A DNA stretch of 64,000 bases from Pseudobowmanella zhangzhouensis (GTDB lineage: Bacteria > Pseudomonadota > Gammaproteobacteria > Enterobacterales > Alteromonadaceae). The notes under the pieces were generated by a model. That model made no database searches. It worked only from the letters and a program-made list of their open reading frames with translations, and was not told where the DNA came from. Each line of letters begins with the position of its first letter. Positions within the stretch are counted from its first letter, which is position 1. The stretch covers positions 124,001 through 188,000 of the forward strand of contig NZ_JBHSYO010000006.1 in NCBI RefSeq assembly GCF_042662685.1, written 5' to 3'. The position numbers and the translations under genes were made by a program. Positions 1-8,967 of this stretch are shown piece by piece.

Positions 1-284
1 GCATCATCATCGCCTTCCGCTATAGCGGTAAACAAACCACCAAACAGTAATCCGACTAAACCACCCGCAATCATATCTTCAGAATTGCCATCTAATTCAT
101 CCAGAAAACCACTGACACCGCCAATCAGCATGCCCGTTTTAACATGCGATGCCAGCTTGACGGGTTCAGCATTGACTACCTGCGCGTAGAACTGCTGGAT
201 AATTTGATTCTGACTGGCACGATCCACACCCTGGGTCGCACAGCCATTGAGTAACAGAAGTAAAGCGGGCCAAATTCGCATCAT
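1..284 (-). CDS. Glycine-zipper outer-membrane lipoprotein, C-terminus cut off by the window edge
   Basis: The reading frame opens at the ATG ending at 284, with GAAGGA just upstream, and stays open for 94 codons to the window edge. The N-terminus is a short hydrophobic stretch ending in the lipobox LNGC, so a diacylated Cys is expected at residue 15. Next comes a stretch with a V-x-x-A-E-P-V-K pattern like that in SlyB/PcpA-type lipoproteins, and then Gly-rich segments (GGVSGF, GGLVGLLFGG) typical of glycine-zipper membrane segments. I infer an outer-membrane lipoprotein of SlyB-like type, with unknown detailed role. Only the first part of the gene is in the window. Confidence 0.6.
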   Translation of the reverse strand, partial: MMRIWPALLLLLNGCATQGVDRASQNQIIQQFYAQVVNAEPVKLASHVKTGMLIGGVSGFLDELDGNSEDMIAGGLVGLLFGGLFTAIAEGDDD

Positions 285-464
285 GTTTTCCTTCTCTTGT
301 AAGGTAAGTTTGATACCGACAACGTCGGATTACAGATGGAAGTATGAATGCGAGGCAGAGTCTAATCTGTAGCGTTTTGTGTAAATGTGTAGCGTAGTTG
401 CATGCGGGCCAACATCAGGTATGCAAGGCCGCGCACGCAGTTACGATTTCGAAACGTAACGTTC

Positions 465-950
465 TTATCTGGTCGATTGGCGTTGTAGAAACGCTAACGC
501 CTCATCGTTTAAACAACGATTAGATAAATAGGTTCTACCAGCCTGACTGTGCAAAAGCCAACCGGCCTCGGTAGATTCAATTCGATTTAGCTCATCCCAG
601 CGAAGCTGATTGTTAACGTAAGCAGACTGCCAATAAATGCCGGATTCATCCATTTTCAGTTCTACCGGGCTGTTCGCACTGCGGCTTAATAACTGCCGCC
701 ACAGCCACCAGGCCTTGCGAAACTTTACACTCAATGCCTCAACGGCACCAAGGCAGATAATAAACCAGGCCAGATAGCCACTAACGGGCGTCCCGTATAG
801 TAAAACCACGCCAAACAGCGCGATTAATATCGCCTTTGTATAAGGTTTAACCCCTTCTATTGGCGGCACCGAGGCATCAAACGTTTCACTGAAATGGCTT
901 TTATCCAATACAAACGTGGTCGAATAGTGAAATGGCACTGTCATTTGCAT
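465..950 (-). CDS. Small membrane protein, YcxB-like
   Basis: This 161-residue protein has a polar N-terminus and two hydrophobic segments at about residues 39-53 and 58-74. A C-terminal soluble half contains a W-x-x-L-x-x-I-E pattern and ends in ALAFLQRQ. This arrangement (membrane hairpin, then a small beta-rich domain) resembles the YcxB-like family, whose function is unknown. Two ATGs lie close together, at 950 and 944, and neither has a strong ribosome site, so the start is uncertain by two codons. It lies downstream of no obvious partner, and the next gene upstream is divergent. Confidence 0.5.
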   Translation of the reverse strand: MQMTVPFHYSTTFVLDKSHFSETFDASVPPIEGVKPYTKAILIALFGVVLLYGTPVSGYLAWFIICLGAVEALSVKFRKAWWLWRQLLSRSANSPVELKMDESGIYWQSAYVNNQLRWDELNRIESTEAGWLLHSQAGRTYLSNRCLNDEALAFLQRQSTR

Positions 951-1145
951 ATCTGTATAACGAAAAAAGACATTCTACCTCACCTCAAAGCTTTGATAAA
1001 AACAAGTCGCCCTGTCTCTGTGCATATGCTCAGTCAATACGCTGAAATGAGCGGGAACACGACCAGTTGTTGCCACATATCATGACATTTACCCGCGAAT
1101 TCCCAATAATGGGTTACCACTTAGGGAATTATCGAGAGCAAAATA

Positions 1146-2183
1146 ATGGAACGACGTGAGTTTATTCATACCGCAATCATCAGCGCTTTGGCAACGGCGA
1201 TGCAACCCACCCTGGCTTTCGCACAAAGCAAAACCGGGATGCATAAACCACCGCGTTTACGCGCCGGTCAAACCGTTGGCCTGATTGCGCCAAGCAGTAA
1301 TGTCATGGAAAACCAGGATATTGGCTTTGCTATCGATATTCTCAAATCGTTCGGCTTTAAGGTAAAAACCGGCCAGCATTTGTATGCGAGACACGGCTAT
1401 TTGGCCGGCGAGGACCAAGTCCGCGCAGCGGATGTCAACGCCATGTTCAAAGATCCGGACGTTGATGCCATCTTCTGCTTGCGCGGGGGCTATGGCTCCC
1501 CCCGTATCTTGCCTTATCTGGATTACGCCAGCATCGCCAAACATCCTAAAGTGATAATCGGCTACAGCGATGTAACGGCTCTGCTCAACGCCATTTATAC
1601 CCAAACCGGCATGGTCACGTTTCATGGCCCGATCGCCGCGCAGAACTTCACAGATTACACCCTTAGTCAGTTCAAGCAGGTGCTGTTTGACGCCCAGGCT
1701 GCCACCATCGCTGCGCCACCAGCGTTTGAAACAGCAGAGGGCCGCGCCGAGCGCGACAACCGCATCACCGTCATTACACCGGGGGTAGCGGAAGGTAAAC
1801 TTATCGGCGGCAACCTGTCGCTAATGGTTAAGTTAGTCGGCACGCCCTACGAGCCGGACTATCGCGGCAATATTCTGATTCTGGAGGATGTCAGCGAGGC
1901 GCCCTATCGCATTGATGGCATGCTCACACATTTAAAACTTGCAGGAAAATTACAACAACTTGCGGGCATTGCGTTTGGAAAATGCAGCGATTGTGAAATA
2001 GATGGCAATAGCTTGAGCATCGAGCAGGTGCTTAACGATCATTTACAACCCTTGGGCATCCCAGTGATACGCGGCCTGATGATCGGTCATATTGACGACC
2101 TGGCAACGATTCCCATTGGGGTCCGCGCGCGGTTGGATACCAGTCAGCCCGCTATTCAGTTATTGGAAAGTGGGGTGAGCTAA
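1146..2183 (+). CDS. LD-carboxypeptidase (S66 family), Tat-exported
   Basis: This is a 345-residue S66 serine peptidase of the LdcA/MccF type. LdcA removes the terminal D-Ala from murein tetrapeptides. The catalytic Ser is at 141 in GYSDVTAL, with the supporting Glu at 247 (LEDVSEAP) and His at 315 (GHIDD), in the family order. Unlike cytoplasmic LdcA of E. coli, it starts with an RR-x-F motif (ERREFIHTA), a hydrophobic stretch and an Ala-rich cleavage region ending AFAQ. This looks like a Tat signal peptide, so the enzyme should work in the periplasm. Its stop codon abuts the ATG of the next gene, and a lipoprotein amidase follows, suggesting a murein-processing cluster. Confidence 0.85.
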   Translation: MERREFIHTAIISALATAMQPTLAFAQSKTGMHKPPRLRAGQTVGLIAPSSNVMENQDIGFAIDILKSFGFKVKTGQHLYARHGYLAGEDQVRAADVNAMFKDPDVDAIFCLRGGYGSPRILPYLDYASIAKHPKVIIGYSDVTALLNAIYTQTGMVTFHGPIAAQNFTDYTLSQFKQVLFDAQAATIAAPPAFETAEGRAERDNRITVITPGVAEGKLIGGNLSLMVKLVGTPYEPDYRGNILILEDVSEAPYRIDGMLTHLKLAGKLQQLAGIAFGKCSDCEIDGNSLSIEQVLNDHLQPLGIPVIRGLMIGHIDDLATIPIGVRARLDTSQPAIQLLESGVS

Positions 2184-2999
2184 ATGTTGACGAGTGTTGG
2201 GTTACTGGCGTTAAGCCAGTCGCTGTTATTTGCTCCACAACCGGATATCTCGCTGGAGATTACCAGCGGCGAACAGCTGAATACCTGGGTGTTTTTCGCC
2301 CCCCATCAGAATGAAAACATCGCCAATCAATATCTGGCCAACAAAGTAACACAAACTGGCGGCAAATTTGTACGTCTGCAGCAATCCGGACAACGACACA
2401 TTCACTTGCAGATCGGCGAGCAGCACTATGAGATTGATCCGAATCGCATTTTTACCCCAGCCGGGCGCGAGGCGACGCTTTTAAAACTGAACAAAGACCT
2501 CACAAGCACCTCCCCGGATTTTGTTACCGCCATGGCGCTCAGTCAGCAACTGGCCGATTTTATTCTGGCTCAATTGCAAACGCCCAATTGGGTCGCCATT
2601 CACAACAACACGCAAGGATTCGATGATGATGGCCATCAGGGCCGCGGCACTATCTCTATCAAGCGTTATCAGGACAAATTGGCGCAAGGCGCTAAATACC
2701 TGTTAAAGGTGCATGATGCGGGTCAGGATGAAGACGACCTGTTTTTTATTACCGAGCCGACCGATTATGCACACATGCAACAAGCCGGATTCAACGTGGT
2801 GCTGCAAAATCCGCAGGTTGCTACGGAGCCAGATGAGGATGACGGCTCTTTATCAGTGCTGGCAGAAAAGCAGGGACGACGCTATATCAATATTGAAGCT
2901 GAACGCGTCGATGACGATGGCTTTGGCCAAGACCATCTAACGGAGCAGCAACAGATGATCGATTTCGTTTTCGAGCAATTGATAAGTACCACGCCCTGA
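2184..2999 (+). CDS. Exported protein of unknown function with HxxE motif, murein cluster
   Basis: This 271-residue protein starts directly after the stop of the LD-carboxypeptidase gene, so the two are surely cotranscribed. A hydrophobic N-terminus (about residues 2-16) suggests export. I see H41-Q-N-E44, a DPNRIF stretch at 84-89 and H139 in AIHNN. An HxxE followed by a distant His is the zinc-site layout of M14-like carboxypeptidases and aspartoacylases, so a metal-dependent hydrolase acting on peptides is possible. That is inference from motif spacing only. The acidic C-terminal part (DEDDGSLS) is unusual. I do not recognise a named family. Confidence 0.6.
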   Translation: MLTSVGLLALSQSLLFAPQPDISLEITSGEQLNTWVFFAPHQNENIANQYLANKVTQTGGKFVRLQQSGQRHIHLQIGEQHYEIDPNRIFTPAGREATLLKLNKDLTSTSPDFVTAMALSQQLADFILAQLQTPNWVAIHNNTQGFDDDGHQGRGTISIKRYQDKLAQGAKYLLKVHDAGQDEDDLFFITEPTDYAHMQQAGFNVVLQNPQVATEPDEDDGSLSVLAEKQGRRYINIEAERVDDDGFGQDHLTEQQQMIDFVFEQLISTTP

Positions 3000-3001
3000 T
3001 T

Positions 3002-3655
3002 TCACGGCAGTGGCAGCAGATTCAAATCGTCCAAACCGGCACGAATAATCTGCATATTGGCATCTCCGGGGTCGGTTTTTTCAGTCAGGTAACTGGCGTC
3101 TTTTTCTTTCCACAATGGGTGACCGATAAAGCGTTGATACTCGTGATGACCTATCACATAGTCAATTGCGTGCTTACCAGCCAGATAACGGATTAAGCGG
3201 ATATTTGCCTCGATTTGCGCCTCAGTCAGCGGCAGCGCTTCACCGTCGGCGATATTCTCAATACCGATGGCGGTGTGATTAAGGCCAATCACGTGACGGG
3301 CGAAGACGTTGGTCGGCAGCAACTGGTAGATACTGCCATCACGATCCACCAAAAAATGCGCCGAGACATTTAACCCACTGGCCGCACTGATTTTTGCCCG
3401 CGACGCTGGCAAAGTAGAGGGGTTAAATACCTCAAAGGTTTTTTGCAACGTAGGAACCACTGTCCAGTGGACTACCACCATATTGGGGGAGATCGCCGCT
3501 TTTTCCTGCACAATACCGTAGTGTTCGCGCATGTATTCCAGCGACAACTGTTCACGTTCAGCATCAAAAGTAATTGGCCATTGAGTGATCCGGGGCGAAT
3601 TTACACCGACGCAACCGCCTAACATCACAAACAACATCAATACAGTGGCACGCAT
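3002..3655 (-). CDS. N-acetylmuramoyl-L-alanine amidase, AmiD-like lipoprotein
   Basis: This 217-residue Amidase_2 family protein is the zinc enzyme type that cleaves the bond between MurNAc and L-Ala. The first 15 residues are a lipoprotein signal with lipobox LGGC. Predicted zinc ligands are H63 (VVHWT), H170 (VIGHHEY) and D195 (KTDPGDAN), and IGIENI supplies the conserved Glu region. This matches AmiD of E. coli, an outer-membrane lipoprotein. It converges on the LD-carboxypeptidase operon with only two bases between stops, which supports a shared role in peptidoglycan turnover. Confidence 0.85.
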   Translation of the reverse strand: MRATVLMLFVMLGGCVGVNSPRITQWPITFDAEREQLSLEYMREHYGIVQEKAAISPNMVVVHWTVVPTLQKTFEVFNPSTLPASRAKISAASGLNVSAHFLVDRDGSIYQLLPTNVFARHVIGLNHTAIGIENIADGEALPLTEAQIEANIRLIRYLAGKHAIDYVIGHHEYQRFIGHPLWKEKDASYLTEKTDPGDANMQIIRAGLDDLNLLPLP

Positions 3656-3762
3656 TTAACTATCTCTTGTGTATTTTTGTGCAAGCTTATCAGTAAACAC
3701 CGCATAAAATGCTTTTGTGCGACTGGCATAATACAAATTGAGTTAAAGCTAATCACAGCAAC

Positions 3763-3789
3763 AAAAAAGGCGAGCCTGAGCCCGCCTTT
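3763..3789 (-). terminator. Rho-independent terminator of efpL
   Basis: Read on the minus strand, the stem GGCGGGC pairs with GCTCGCC (one G-T pair) around the loop TCAG and is followed by six T. It lies 20 bases after the efpL stop. Confidence 0.85.
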
Positions 3790-3808
3790 GCAACACAGAA
3801 CTTGCGTC

Positions 3809-4384
3809 TTAGTGCTTGTCACCGCGACTTTGGAACTTGCGCTCTTCGGTGTTGATTTTGATCCATTCGCCAGTGCTGATGTATTCAGGTACCTGAACAA
3901 CCAGACCGGTAGTCAGCTTGGCTGGTTTAGTACGCGAGGTCGCTGATGCACCTTTGATTGACGGATCAGTTTCTTCCACCTGCAATTCAACGCTCATTGG
4001 CATATCCAGCGCCACTGGCACTTCACTCACGATAATGACCTGAATACCGTCAGTCTCTTCATTGAAAAACAAGGCGTCATCGCCCACAGAGTCTTTGTTC
4101 AGGTGATATGGGGTGTAATCTTCTTTATCCATGAACACGAACTCGTCGCCATCCATATAAGAAAACATCGCAGGACGACGGATCAGATCCGCATAATCCA
4201 GCATGTCAGAGTCTTTGAAGGTCTCATCAAACTTCTGACCGGTCACGACATCATACATACGCATACGGTAGATGCTGCCACCCGCACGGCCTTGCGGCAC
4301 AGAGCGCTCGATATCGCGCACGATACAGGTTTTGCCATCAAAAATGATGGTGTTGTTCTTTTTGATTTCACTTGCCTTTGGCAT
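3809..4384 (-). CDS. efpL: Elongation factor P-like protein EfpL (YeiP)
   Basis: This 191-residue protein has the three-domain EF-P layout: a KOW-like N-terminus, an OB domain, and a C-terminal EF-P domain starting near TGLVVQVP. Like EF-P, it binds stalled ribosomes and relieves polyproline pausing. The loop that carries the modified lysine in EF-P instead reads VPQGRAGGS with Arg33 at the tip. This marks the EfpL/YeiP branch rather than canonical EF-P, so no EpmA-type lysylation is expected. It is monocistronic with its own terminator. Confidence 0.85.
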   Translation of the reverse strand: MPKASEIKKNNTIIFDGKTCIVRDIERSVPQGRAGGSIYRMRMYDVVTGQKFDETFKDSDMLDYADLIRRPAMFSYMDGDEFVFMDKEDYTPYHLNKDSVGDDALFFNEETDGIQVIIVSEVPVALDMPMSVELQVEETDPSIKGASATSRTKPAKLTTGLVVQVPEYISTGEWIKINTEERKFQSRGDKH

Positions 4385-4507
4385 GGGGTAATCCTGCGTT
4401 GTTGAGTCAGCGCGCAGCCGACAACTAGCTTTAAAATTCGCCGGCTATTTTCCAGCATTTTTGCTCTTTGGAAAAGCCACTGATAACTAAATAAGCGCCT
4501 GAATGTA

Positions 4508-4939
4508 TTAATTAGGCTTGGTTTTCAGGTTAAAGCCCCACCAACCGGCGATGGCACTCATGCTGGTCACAAAAATGCCCCAGCTCCAGTCCACCAGCGT
4601 AATAAACAGGCTGTAACCTTCAATAATGCTGTAGTTGGTCAGGTTATATGCCCCGTAACTGGCCAGCCCTAAAAAGGCGCCATCAATACCTGCGTACCAC
4701 CAGGGCTTTTCGCGATTGGCGATGACGGTTAATACCAACACCACGGCAGAATAGCTCAGATAAAACACCAGCCACGGCCACTGGATAAATTCATTACGCA
4801 GTAGGCTCGCCATCTCAGTTTGATACCAGGACTGGGCGATTAATCCCAGCCAGATCCCATCCAGTACGGCAAAACACAACAAAATAGTCAGCATGGATAC
4901 AATCAGGGGACGTAAATGGTGGAGAATTTTCGCAATCAC
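4508..4939 (-). CDS. DUF2177-type membrane protein
   Basis: This is a 143-residue protein with four predicted membrane helices. The N-terminal helix carries the LDGIWLG motif, and SWY follows in the first loop, which is typical of the DUF2177 family. The tail WGFNLK is cytoplasmic and basic. The family's function is not known. It is probably monocistronic, and the neighbours give no functional hint. Confidence 0.7.
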   Translation of the reverse strand: MIAKILHHLRPLIVSMLTILLCFAVLDGIWLGLIAQSWYQTEMASLLRNEFIQWPWLVFYLSYSAVVLVLTVIANREKPWWYAGIDGAFLGLASYGAYNLTNYSIIEGYSLFITLVDWSWGIFVTSMSAIAGWWGFNLKTKPN

Positions 4940-5009
4940 AACAGGTTTGTCCTCAAACGAATCAGACTTAAATCAGGAATAAGATCCCGGATATTAAAAC
5001 AGGCTCGGG

Positions 5010-5405
5010 CTAGTCGCCGCCTAATAATTTACGTAACTTTTCTTCCGCTAACTCGGCCGGCGTTTTGGCTTTGTGCTGTGCAGATTCATTAGCCTTATCA
5101 GCAGGTGCGGCAGGCTCATCACCAAATAGCGCTGCTAGTTTGGCTTTTGCTGCGGCAGATTTGTCCACATAACCGCCACTGTAGGCGTTAGCTTTTGGCG
5201 CGAAGTAATCGCAAAAATTGGCCTTCTCTTTGTCGTTAGGTGGTTCGGCGCGCTGTTCGGTGCAATAGCGCCCATCAAAATGCACACACATTTTACACAC
5301 ATGCTGGTCGGCCCCGCACTCGCCGCATTCTTCGCGACGCGATAACGGCAAAATCAACCCCTTGAGTGCCTGCCCACATTGCCAGCACTGATATTCCTCA
5401 GTCAT
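5010..5405 (-). CDS. Double zinc-ribbon-like conserved hypothetical protein
   Basis: This 131-residue protein has eight cysteines in its first half: C7-x2-C10, C27-x2-C30, C37-x2-C40, C48 and C65. The spacing suggests two structural zinc sites. The second half is Ala/Lys-rich, probably helical and charged, and ends in EEKLRKLLGGD. I know such proteins only as conserved hypotheticals in marine Gammaproteobacteria. A nucleic-acid or protein adaptor role is possible but unsupported. The start at 5405 is the only good one, leading straight into the first Cys pair. Confidence 0.6.
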   Translation of the reverse strand: MTEEYQCWQCGQALKGLILPLSRREECGECGADQHVCKMCVHFDGRYCTEQRAEPPNDKEKANFCDYFAPKANAYSGGYVDKSAAAKAKLAALFGDEPAAPADKANESAQHKAKTPAELAEEKLRKLLGGD

Positions 5406-5507
5406 AACATCGTCTCTTAACGCAAGTTGCCCCCAGCATAGGGGCTCGACTGGCAGGCTGCAATGAGAAAAACATCGGGCAGAACTGCACTCACTGCCCG
5501 CATTGAA

Positions 5508-6290
5508 TCAGTAGATACCGGGAATAAATGCGGCAATCTTTTGTTTGTACTCACGATAGGTATCTCCGAAGTTCTTTAATAAATCTCGCTCTTCAAAGAA
5601 AATTCCGATGAAGGTGTAAACAGTAAACAGGACAGACAATACCAGGCGCGTTGCCGTCATGGTCGGCACCGCCCACAACAATATCAGCATGCCAAGCATC
5701 ATCGGATGACGGCTGTAGCGGTACATAAACTTATTAGTAAACGCCAGCGGCTGATAGGGAATGTCACGAAAATACAGGTATACCTGACGCAGCCCCATCA
5801 GTTCAAAGTGGTTGGTCACAAAGGTTGCCAGCAATAAATAGGCAGTGCCTGTCACATACAAGGTATACACGCTGCACATCGCCACCTGATTGTGTAACTG
5901 CCACACCACGCCTGGAACCGTCTGCCAGCCATACATAATTGCGCAACACATTAACCCCGACATCAAAACAAAGGTGGCGCGCTCCGTGGCTGCTGGAATA
6001 AAGCGTGTCAGCCAGTTTTTAAACCAGGCTCTGGCCATCACGGTATGTTGCAGAGTAAAAAGGCCAATTAACCCCATATTCACCAGCAGGCTCAGCCAAA
6101 CTGACTCTGCCTGCCACTGACTCAGGCCAACAGGCGCAAAAGCGCCTGCGCCGAGAATCAGCCAGAAGAGTCCAAAGCAGCCCACCCCGTAAGCGATGAT
6201 GCCATAAGTCAGCACACTCAGGCGTTTGGCCAAATTTGTGCCAGCCAGTTGCACAGGCATAGTAGCGACTAATTCATTGGTACTTTTCAT
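5508..6290 (-). CDS. mddA: MddA-like methanethiol S-methyltransferase
   Basis: This 260-residue integral membrane protein has about six helices and belongs to the NnrU/isoprenylcysteine methyltransferase-like superfamily. The signature RYSRHPMMLG, followed by an EERDL motif near the C-terminus and EYKQKI, matches MddA. MddA uses S-adenosylmethionine to convert methanethiol to dimethyl sulfide. It sits 28 bases downstream of a class I methyltransferase gene on the same strand. A general ICMT-like enzyme is the alternative. The substrate is inferred from family resemblance only. Confidence 0.65.
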   Translation of the reverse strand: MKSTNELVATMPVQLAGTNLAKRLSVLTYGIIAYGVGCFGLFWLILGAGAFAPVGLSQWQAESVWLSLLVNMGLIGLFTLQHTVMARAWFKNWLTRFIPAATERATFVLMSGLMCCAIMYGWQTVPGVVWQLHNQVAMCSVYTLYVTGTAYLLLATFVTNHFELMGLRQVYLYFRDIPYQPLAFTNKFMYRYSRHPMMLGMLILLWAVPTMTATRLVLSVLFTVYTFIGIFFEERDLLKNFGDTYREYKQKIAAFIPGIY

Positions 6291-6318
6291 GATCTTATCC
6301 TCAATTTCGTCCCACGGA

Positions 6319-7152
6319 TTAACGTTTCTGAATCACAATTTCGAGATACTCAGATGGCACCACCATAAGGTTTGCATCACGATTAAACCGCGCGATTAAC
6401 TGATGAATATCCTGCTCCAGACTATTCGCTTGCTCAGCATCCAGCGCCCCAAACGCTTTATGCACCGGGCCGTAATAATCGCGGAACAAATCAATCCAGT
6501 GCTGCGCCGAGCGATAACGGAAGTTGAATTCCTTGACCCGATAAGTGATTTCACAAGCCTCGGCGGCAAAATGTTCATCAATAAACACTTGGGTACCCCA
6601 CAACGCCGGTGACTTTAAGCCAGCCGGTGGCGCCACATAACTGCCGATTAATTTGAATAGTTGCCCGACAAAACCTTCCGGCGTCCAGTTGACCAAACCA
6701 ATTTTGCCGCCTGACTTGCACACCCGCAGCAGTTCCGCGGCACTTTGCGCCTGATTAGGGGCGAACATGACGCCAAAGGTAGAGACCACATGGTCGAAGT
6801 GCTCGTCCGCAAAAGGCAACGCTTCGGCATCGGCGAACTGATAGTCCACGGCCAGGCCTTCAGCCTCAGCCCGTAATTTTGATTGTGCCAATAAATCATC
6901 CACATAATCGGTTGATGTCACCTGACAAAAACGACGCGCCGCCGCCAGCGTGACATTGCCGTTGCCTGCCGCGACATCTAAAACCGTATCACCGGCATGC
7001 ACGTCCAGACTCTCGCATAACTCCTCTCCGGTAATTTGCAGCGTCACACCGATACGGCCGTAATCACCAGAGCCCCAGGTAATACGCTGTTTTTCTTTTA
7101 TTGCTGAATAATTAACTGCATTGGTTTGTTGTGGTTGGGTAATCGTTAACAT
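6319..7152 (-). CDS. Class I SAM-dependent methyltransferase
   Basis: This Rossmann-fold methyltransferase of about 277 residues has motif I VLDVAAGNGN, an acidic motif II region (TSTDYVDDL) and motif IV-like FDHVVSTFG. The longer frame begins 10 codons upstream, but the ATG at 7152 has AGGAG at ideal spacing, so I use it. It heads a two-gene operon with the MddA-like membrane methyltransferase. It may be UbiE-like or act on small molecules. The substrate cannot be told from sequence. Confidence 0.75.
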   Translation of the reverse strand: MLTITQPQQTNAVNYSAIKEKQRITWGSGDYGRIGVTLQITGEELCESLDVHAGDTVLDVAAGNGNVTLAAARRFCQVTSTDYVDDLLAQSKLRAEAEGLAVDYQFADAEALPFADEHFDHVVSTFGVMFAPNQAQSAAELLRVCKSGGKIGLVNWTPEGFVGQLFKLIGSYVAPPAGLKSPALWGTQVFIDEHFAAEACEITYRVKEFNFRYRSAQHWIDLFRDYYGPVHKAFGALDAEQANSLEQDIHQLIARFNRDANLMVVPSEYLEIVIQKR

Positions 7153-7446
7153 GGTTCTTTCTCCTGTGTGTTGGTAAGACATTGTTGTCTCGACAGGAGC
7201 AAGAATAGGGAGATGTCGCTCGCGGGGCTTGAAGATAACCTGGAGGTTTTATGGGGATTTCGTGGGGATGATTATCTCTTTGTTTTTACGAAAGAATTTT
7301 AAAATACGTATAGAGCAAAAAACGCGCTTTTTTCTTCGTCCGCATAAATTATGATTCGCGTTGAGTTAAGTTCGCTTTCTGCAAGCGGTAATGCTAATGA
7401 TGTTATACATACGCAACCAATTGCAGGGGTTAGGCTCACAGCCGCT
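7153..7446. other. Intergenic region between divergent methyltransferase and glp operons
   Basis: About 290 bases separate these divergent starts. The stretch is AT-rich near 7270-7350 and should hold both promoters. I see no clear GlpR-type operator and no RNA gene. A second in-frame ATG for glpD at 7351 lacks a ribosome site. Confidence 0.5.
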
Positions 7447-8967
7447 ATGGTTATTGCAGAGCATTACGATCTTATTGTTGTCGGTGGTGGTGTAAACGGT
7501 ACCGGCATCGCTGCCGATGCGGCATCACGTGGGCTGAAAGTGTTGTTGTGCGAGCAGAATGATTTGGGCTCGGCAACTTCCTCACGCTCCAGCAAACTGA
7601 TTCACGGCGGGCTGCGCTATCTGGAGCACCATGAGTTCTCGCTGGTACGCAAAGCGCTGGCTGAGCGCGAAGTGCTGCTAAAAAACGCGCCACATATCAT
7701 GCATCCGCTGCGTTTTGTTCTGCCACACCAATCCCATTTACGCCCGGCCTGGCTGATCCGCCTCGGCCTGTTTTTATATGACAATCTGGCCAGTCGCGCT
7801 ACGTTGCCTGGTTCACGCAGCGTGCGCTTTGATGCCAACTCACCGCTGAAAGCGACAATAAGCAAAGGCTTTACTTATTCTGATGTGTGGGTTGATGACG
7901 CCAGGCTGGTTATCTTAAATGCCAAAGCTGCCGAACAGCATGGTGCCACCATTATCAATTATTGCCGCTGCACCCACATCGACCAGCATGACAACCAATG
8001 GCGCGTGTCACTGCAGCCTCAGCATGGCCAATCATTTCAGGTCACCAGCGATGCCTTAGTCAATGCGGCCGGCCCCTGGGTTAGCTCGCTATTTGGCGAC
8101 ATTGATAATTACCAGGCCCCACAGCAAATCCGGCTGGTGAAAGGTAGCCACATCATCGTGCCGAAAATACATGACGGCGACGAAGCCTATATTCTGCAAA
8201 ATCCCGATGGCCGCATTATTTTTGTCAGCCCGTTTGAGCAGGCCTATTCACTGGTGGGTACCACGGATGTGGAATATGCAGGCCCACCGAATGATGCAGC
8301 TATCAGCCAGCAGGAAATCGATTACCTGATCAACAGTGCCAATCATTACTTTAAGCATCAGATAACCGCCAACGATATTGTAAGCACCTACTCCGGCGTG
8401 CGTCCTTTAATGAATGATGAATCTGTCGAAGCGCAGAAAGTTACCCGCGACTACACCGTGGTGCAGAACTGGCAAAATAGCCAGCTACCGCTGATCTCCG
8501 CCTTCGGTGGCAAGATCACCACCTACCGCAAATTAGCTGAAGCGGTAGTAGATACCCTTAAACCTAAATTCCCGGCCATGACAGCCTGCCGTACTCAAAG
8601 TATGCCACTGCCCGGTGGCGATTTTACCGATCGTGACACGCTGTTGGCAGCGCTATGCCAAGACTATGGCTTTGTGCCCAAGCCCACACTCGCGCGCTAT
8701 GTGCGCCAATTTGGTACCGATACCCGGCAACTACTGCTGAACTGTATGCAACTGATTGATTTGGGGCAGGATTTTGGTTGTGGTTTGTATCAAAAAGAAG
8801 TCGATTATCTGGTACAACAGGAGTGGGCCAGCTGCGCCGAGGATATTTTATGGCGCCGCACCAAATTAGGGCTGCAGCTCAGTGAGGAGCAACAGCAGAG
8901 TCTGAGCAATTATTTGGCAATGTTTGAACTGCCCATAACAACAGCAAAATCGGTAGTGAATTTATGA
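7447..8967 (+). CDS. glpD: Aerobic glycerol-3-phosphate dehydrogenase
   Basis: This FAD enzyme oxidises sn-glycerol-3-phosphate to dihydroxyacetone phosphate and feeds electrons to quinone at the inner membrane. The dinucleotide motif VVGGGVNGTGIA sits at the N-terminus, followed by SSRSSKLIHGGLRYLE, typical of GlpD. From the ATG at 7447 the protein is 506 residues, close to E. coli GlpD (501). Starting at 7351 would add 32 unconserved residues before the FAD motif, so I prefer 7447, although no strong ribosome site is seen. It overlaps glpK by four bases, giving translational coupling. Confidence 0.9.
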   Translation: MVIAEHYDLIVVGGGVNGTGIAADAASRGLKVLLCEQNDLGSATSSRSSKLIHGGLRYLEHHEFSLVRKALAEREVLLKNAPHIMHPLRFVLPHQSHLRPAWLIRLGLFLYDNLASRATLPGSRSVRFDANSPLKATISKGFTYSDVWVDDARLVILNAKAAEQHGATIINYCRCTHIDQHDNQWRVSLQPQHGQSFQVTSDALVNAAGPWVSSLFGDIDNYQAPQQIRLVKGSHIIVPKIHDGDEAYILQNPDGRIIFVSPFEQAYSLVGTTDVEYAGPPNDAAISQQEIDYLINSANHYFKHQITANDIVSTYSGVRPLMNDESVEAQKVTRDYTVVQNWQNSQLPLISAFGGKITTYRKLAEAVVDTLKPKFPAMTACRTQSMPLPGGDFTDRDTLLAALCQDYGFVPKPTLARYVRQFGTDTRQLLLNCMQLIDLGQDFGCGLYQKEVDYLVQQEWASCAEDILWRRTKLGLQLSEEQQQSLSNYLAMFELPITTAKSVVNL

